The notes under the pieces are model-generated. The model was not told the origin of the DNA. It made no database searches and saw nothing but the letters and a program-made list of their open reading frames with translations. Below, in pieces: positions 59,317 to 64,000 of a DNA stretch of 64,000 nucleotides. Location of the stretch: contig CM060174.1 in the NCBI GenBank assembly GCA_030549775.1, forward strand, positions 96,736,132 to 96,800,131. The letters are read 5' to 3'. Position 1 is the stretch's first letter. Each line of letters begins with the position of its first letter. The translations under genes were made by a program, and so were the position numbers. Origin of the DNA: Tamarix chinensis (taxonomy: Eukaryota; Streptophyta; Magnoliopsida; Caryophyllales; Tamaricaceae).

Positions 59317-59324
59317 TATAAATA
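59317..59324 (+). promoter_or_regulatory. LTR TATA box of element D
   Basis: GCCTATAAATACCCC. It is followed by a leader (about 59345-59671) that ends CCCTAG|GTTG. Confidence 0.7.
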
Positions 59325-59754
59325 CCCCATAGGCATCCTTAATTGGGGTTTTGATTTCGAAACCCATAAATCTACCCATTATGTCACCCTCTACTTAACT
59401 AGGCCCCCATCCTCCCTCGATTTTCCTTGCACGAGCCACCCCCGGCCATGCAAAGTTTCCTCCCGATAAACCCTCCTCAACCCCTACCGCCCTTCGCACC
59501 GCCATCCGCCCCACTAATGCCACCTCTGTCCTCCAAAACAACCAGGGGAGCCTCATCTACCTCCCCACACCTCTCTTTCTCCCTGCCTCCCTCTCCTTCT
59601 CCCTCCTTTCTCCTCCTTCCACCACCTCCAATCCCCACATCCACCGCCGGTGGTGCCACCATTGTCCCTAGGTTGTGCTCTAACCTTCCCAACCCTTAAA
59701 CCCATTTTATACAAGTATTAGCTATTTTTAATAATATTAATGGTATTATCTATA

Positions 59755-60082
59755 ATATTATTATTATTATCATTATTATTACTACTACTACTACTACTAC
59801 TACACCTTACTTTATGATTTTCCTAACCAATAATAATATCATTATTATTAATGGTCCACAACTTTAGTGTTATTATGATTAGGATTTTCCATTATTATTA
59901 TTATTATTATTATTATTTATCCTCACTATTATTCCTACTATTATTATTAATGCTAGCTTTAGCTTATTACTATTATCTTTATTATTATGGTAAATATTGG
60001 AACCCTTATATTACTATTACCATTTTGATTATCATTACTATTAGCATGATTCTTAACATTATCATCATCATCATCATCATCA

Positions 60083-60164
<82 letters not shown>

Positions 60165-60410
60165 TACTACTACTACTACTACTACTTAACCTAACTTTGG
60201 AAATATTTCTAACTAATGCTACTATTAATGAAGATATAAAATTTTAGTATTATTATGATTATAGTTGTTGTTGCCATTATTATTATTATTATTATTATTA
60301 TTACTACTACTACTTAACCTAACTTTGGAAATATTTCTAACTAATGCTACTATTAATGAAGATATACAATTTTAGTATTATTATGATTATATTTGTTGTT
60401 GTTGTTGTTG

Positions 60411-60459
<49 letters not shown>

Positions 60460-60500
60460 CATTATTATCATTATCATTATTTTCTTGCTAATATTGTTAA
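59755..60500. repeat. ATT/ATC/ACT microsatellite cluster of element D
   Basis: Several long runs: (ATT)n(ACT)n near 59757-59803, (ATC)n(ATT)n(ACT)n at 60059-60186, and (ATT)n at 60273-60303 and 60413-60458. A stretch of about 100 bp (CTTAACCTAACTTTGG onward) at 60186 is repeated at 60312, a local duplication. Confidence 0.92.
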
Positions 60501-61242
60501 TACTAACTTTGTCCATTATCACTTTTTATTATTAATATAAAAATTTGGACCCTTATATTATTATTATCATTTCGGTTACTACTACTACTAAAATTATTAT
60601 TATTATTATTATGCTGCTTAACATTATTATTATTATTATTATTGAAACCGAAATTGTCATGTTATCATTTTGTTACTATAGAAGAAGAATACTCAACCTT
60701 AGTATTATTATTAATATTATTCAAATATTACTAATATTATTCCTAATGCCTTTATTACCAACATTATTACTATAGTATTATTATTAGTTATTACTAATAT
60801 TATCATTATTTCAAATATACCTATTATCATTATTACCTTTAGTAATATTAGTACTTTGTTAGTATTACTAATTTTATATTATTATTTTATCCTTAAAACT
60901 ATTATTAGCCTTAGCCTTAAAAATACTAATGTTTCTATTACTAGGGGCATTAGTATTACTATTATTACTAAATATTGATATTTTTCTTATAACTAGTATT
61001 AGTACTATTATTAGAAGAAATAAAGCTATTAGGTTTAATAATATAAATATAGCTATAAATGTTAACACAAATATATTTTGAATAGTAATAATCTAGTAGG
61101 CTAACTTGAGGATAAAAACCCTAGTTTTCACTTGTAAAGCTCCCTTTTAAAATAGTAACCCTAATCTTAAACTAAAAAAAAAAAAGAAATATTAGTATTT
61201 TTAGTAGGAGGAAAACTAATCCTTAATTTTTCCCTCTTATAG
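60501..61242. repeat. ATT-rich intron-like region of D, continued
   Basis: Imperfect ATT-rich sequence ending in a pyrimidine tract TTTTTCCCTCTTATAG. No coding signal. Confidence 0.6.
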
Positions 61243-61304
61243 GTGAAACCAATTAAAACCCTAAGGAGGCGTAGGAGCGTGCTCCAAGTCCGGCGTCGTT
61301 TTAG
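61243..61304 (+). other. 62-nt conserved block, candidate mini-exon (element D)
   Basis: Preceded by TTTTCCCTCTTATAG, followed by TTTTAG|GTAAGGA. It includes GGAGCGTGCTCC and is nearly identical to the block in element B in its middle 40 bases. Confidence 0.55.
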
Positions 61305-61639
61305 GTAAGGATATAGCTAAGGCCCATGTGAAATACCCTAGAATTAATTAATTTGGGAAATAAGTTATTAAATAAGAATTATTGGGGAATTTATTTAATA
61401 TATTACTCCTTATAAATTAAAGAGGATTTTGTAGGGCAAGCTAATAGGAATTTTGAGATAAATTACAAGGGTATCTTTATACAAATATTTATATATAATT
61501 TTGGGCCCTAAATTAGCCTAAAAAGGAGGGTAAATATTTTATTATTTAAATATTCTTACTCTAAGTACCTAAAGTAAATACTCTAAATATTTATACAAAG
61601 TAAAATACTAAAATAAAATAACAAAAAAATAAATAATCC

Positions 61640-62774
61640 TTTCCTCTTTTTTTTCCCTTCCTTTTTCCTTTTCTTCTTCTTCCTCCCTTTCTTTTCTTCC
61701 TCTTCTCGCCGTTGGGCCAGCCCGCGGCCCAACCCCCTTCTTCTTTCCCTCCTTCCCCCGCGGCCCAGTGTCGTTCGGCCCGCCCTCGCACAGTGAAACG
61801 CAGCGTTTCGCCCCTCCTTTCGCTGAAATGCTGCGCGCCGATTAATGAAGTAGCCATTGCCTGCCAGCTACTCGACGCCGCGCTTTGTCCAAATAACCAC
61901 CAAAACGCCGTGTTTTAATAAGGCGTTTTATGTCCGCTGAATCGGCCGGTTTCCCCCCTCTTTTCTTTCTTTCTTCCAGGACCGCCGGTCCAAGCCTTCT
62001 TCCTTCCTTCTTCCCCGCGTGCCGCTGCAAATCGCCGCCCAGCCCCCCTCTACGCCGGCCAACTGTCTGCGCCGCCTGCACGCCGCCTCCCTCTCTTTCC
62101 GACCTTCCCGCCAGCTTTTTCCGACAGGCCGACACCCCTATACCTCACACAAGCCTACTCCTGCCCCCTTCCTTTTTCCCGACCGAAACGCAGGTCTGCC
62201 ATGGCAGACCAGCGCCGCCTGCCACCGACGGCCGGCGTGACGAATTTTCACCTGCCCGTGCCTCCCTCTGCCCCCTCTCTCGATTTTTCCCCCCAATTCG
62301 AGCCTATAAATACCCCCCGAGCCCCAGCGTCGGGCTCTTTCGAAAATTAAGCCCAGAAATCCCTTTTTTCGCCGCCCCTCTTCAGATCACCGTCCCGTCG
62401 CCGCCGCCCATCGCCGCCACTCAAACCACCCCCGAAATTCTTCCCTGCATCACCCTCCACCTACCCAAGCCTCCCTCAGCCCTCGGTTTACCCTGCACGC
62501 GCCGCCCCAAGCGGGCGAAGTGCCCTTCCCGACCAAGCCAACCTCAAACCCCGCCACCCTTCGCACCGCCGCCCACCGCCGTGCCGCCACTCCCAGCGCC
62601 CCCTCTGCCTCCCAAAACCACCAAGGGAACTTCCCCAACCTCCCTAGACCCTCTATTTCCCCTGCCAACCCCTCCTTTCCTTCCTTTCCCCTCCACCACC
62701 TCCCTACCTTCCTTCTCCCCCTACGCCGCCGCTGCCGCCGCCGACGCCGCCACCTGTGCCACCAGCACCCCTAG
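61640..62774 (+). repeat. Pyrimidine- and GC-rich leader of G
   Basis: CT-rich with a CpG-rich central part. The 282-codon open frame 61930-62778 runs through the TATA box and over the donor, so it is unlikely to be translated as such. Parts of it align with the 360-codon frame of F at the word level (SALGLPCTRRPKRAKCPSR against SALPCTCRPSRAKFPSR). Confidence 0.6.
62305..62312 (+). promoter_or_regulatory. LTR TATA box of element G
   Basis: GAGCCTATAAATACCCCCC. Leader of about 440 nt to the donor at 62775. Confidence 0.7.
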
Positions 62775-62817
62775 GTAGTTCTCTAAACTCCCCAACCCCT
62801 AAACCTTTATTATACAA

Positions 62818-62899
62818 ATGCTAATTATTTTTAGTAGCATTATTAATATTATTCTTACTATTATTCTTATTATTACTATTATTATTATTATTGTTGTTA

Positions 62900-62930
<31 letters not shown>

Positions 62931-63202
62931 TATTAGTACTATTATTATTACTATTATTACTACTATTATTATTATTACTATTATTATTATTGTTATTATT
63001 GTTACTATTATTATTATTATTACTATTATTATTATTATTATTATTTAGCCTAACCTTGAAACTTTTATAACTATTGGTATTACTAATATTAGTGACCTAT
63101 AACTTTAGTATTTTTATCTTAATATCATGATCGTTATTATTAATACTATTAATATTATCATTATTATCATGGTTATCATTATTATTATTAATATTAATAC
63201 TA

Positions 63203-63239
<37 letters not shown>

Positions 63240-63300
63240 TATTGTTATTACTATTACTATTATTGTTATTATTACTATCATCATTATTAGCAACATTGAA
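62818..63300. repeat. ATT/ACT/ATC microsatellite cluster of element G
   Basis: Imperfect trinucleotide runs with mixed ATT, ACT, GTT and ATC units, at the same position as in D and F. Confidence 0.92.
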
Positions 63301-63521
63301 CTACTACCGTTAATAATAAATATTATTAAAATTACTTTAAATTATTGTAGCTACTTTTATTAGTAGTAGCATGATTAACTACTTTAAGGATATTGACCAT
63401 ACTTCACTTATAAAAGTAATATTACTATTCTTAGCCCTAATGGTAAGTAAAGAATAGGGGCAAGGTAAAATAGAATAGTGTTTTGGTCGGAGGAAAGTAA
63501 CCCTAGTTTTCCCTCTTATAG

Positions 63522-63583
63522 GCGAGCCAAGTCAACATCCGGAGGAGGTATAGGAGCGTGCTCCAAGACCAGAGTCGCGTTAG
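63522..63583 (+). other. 62-nt conserved block, candidate mini-exon (element G)
   Basis: Preceded by TTTTCCCTCTTATAG, followed by CGTTAG|GTAAGGA. Substitutions relative to the other copies are numerous at the 5' half, yet the length is unchanged and GGAGCGTGCTCC is kept. Confidence 0.5.
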
Positions 63584-64000
63584 GTAAGGACGAAGCTATG
63601 GCCTTGTGCTATGTGTGATGTGTTGTGTCGATGAATGATGAGTATGCCATGTTAATGTGTATTATGCATGTGTTATGAATAATCTGTTTTGTGTAGCGCA
63701 GCGTGGATAATGAGGTATGATGTGTATGCCTTATATTACATGAGCATGACATGTTATGTATGACATTTATGATGTGTTGATATGGCCCTCTAGGACATGC
63801 ATGCTAGAGTTTTGGTATTGGGGAATGGGACTAAAAGAATAATAAGAGGGGAATAGGGAGTGAGATTATGAAGGGGAGGATATGGGGTAGACCCAAGTAC
63901 CTCATCATCCATGAGAGAAGCTGTACGTGGAAACATGTTTAAAACAAATGAAAGTTGGGAACCACGCATGGGGGCTTTAAAATCTGCATGGTGACTTGGG

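Larger units (their letters stand above)
48707..64000 (+). mobile_element. Element D: outer LTR-type unit, interrupted by E and G
   Basis: Starts TGAAATACCCCAAAACCCC. Its own sequence is 48707-49515, then (after E) 59268-61329, and presumably continues beyond the window after G. Joining 49515 to 59273 restores the order seen in G at 62190-62320: GGCCGGC, CACCTGC, a CCCC-rich stretch, then CCTATAAATACCCC. This is direct support for E being an insertion. D holds a TATA box (59317), a leader ending CCTAG|GT (59672), a microsatellite-rich stretch and the 62-nt block (61243-61304). No protein domain. Confidence 0.65.
61330..64000 (+). mobile_element. Element G: LTR-type unit inserted in D, runs off the window
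   Basis: Starts TGAAATACCCTAG directly after CCATG in D (D's own downstream sequence is interrupted 25 bp after the 62-nt block). It contains AT-rich DNA, a pyrimidine-rich leader (61640-62774) with a TATA box at 62305, a donor-like CCTAG|GTAG (62775), ATT-rich DNA, the 62-nt block (63522-63583), CCCTCTAGGACATGC (63785) and the beginning of the following minisatellite. The right end is outside, so a target duplication cannot be checked. Confidence 0.65.

Noticed and set aside
61930..62778. 282-codon open frame on the plus strand
   Set aside because: Same reasons. Word similarity to the frame in F follows from DNA homology of the LTR leaders. A frame-conservation test on more copies would decide.
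59851..63363. Polyisoleucine and polyleucine open frames
   Set aside because: Direct translations of ATT/ATC/ACT microsatellites.

Overview
This is a repeat-dominated, AT-rich plant nuclear window. The evidence for a plant is one intact two-exon cytochrome P450 of the CYP82 type, Ty1/copia and Ty3/gypsy elements with plant-style tRNA primer sites, and a 5S rRNA-derived Cassandra-like TRIM remnant. CYP82 is mainly a eudicot family, so a eudicot is likely, but the species cannot be told from the sequence. There is no prokaryotic signal, and no tRNA gene, intact rRNA gene or CRISPR array was seen.

Layout. 1-3.1 kb: the CYP82-like P450 on the minus strand (exons 2984-2043 and 1773-1120), with a TATA box and a poly(A) signal; it is the only gene that looks functional. 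3.1-6.5 kb: AT-rich intergenic DNA, a microsatellite and a CACTA-like repeat cluster. 6.5-17 kb: two long elements (A and B) with the same hairpin-bearing terminus at both ends, two 5S-derived TRIM remnants and a 1.45-kb solo-LTR-like unit. 17-25 kb: element C, interrupted by a decayed Ty3/gypsy element on the minus strand. 25-34 kb: AT-rich DNA with small transposon fragments. 34-40.3 kb: a second, heavily decayed Ty3/gypsy element on the minus strand. 41.3-46.0 kb: a structurally complete but coding-dead Ty1/copia element with a perfect 5-bp target duplication. 46-48.7 kb: intergenic DNA. 48.7-64 kb: a nest of very long LTR-type units (D, with E inside D, F inside E, and G inside D).

The main novelty candidate is the long LTR-type family (A-G). 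Its full members in the window are 4.6 kb (F) and about 5.1 kb (E without F) and carry no recognisable coding domains. They share a layout: a TGAAATACCC or TGTAACA start, a TATA box, a pyrimidine-rich leader ending at a splice-donor-like CTAG|GT or TTAG|GT, a microsatellite-rich stretch, a block of exactly 62 nt between an acceptor-like TATAG or AATAG and a donor-like TTAG|GTAAGG, copy-specific minisatellites, a repeated CCACCGG/TATAATAGTGG array, a GCAG acceptor-like site, and finally a pyrimidine-AG followed by a strong hairpin just before the GGGGTGTTACA end. I infer that transcripts starting in these LTRs may be spliced. This rests on sequence pattern alone.

Many long proline-, serine- or isoleucine-rich open frames here come from pyrimidine-rich leaders or trinucleotide microsatellites and are not annotated as genes.
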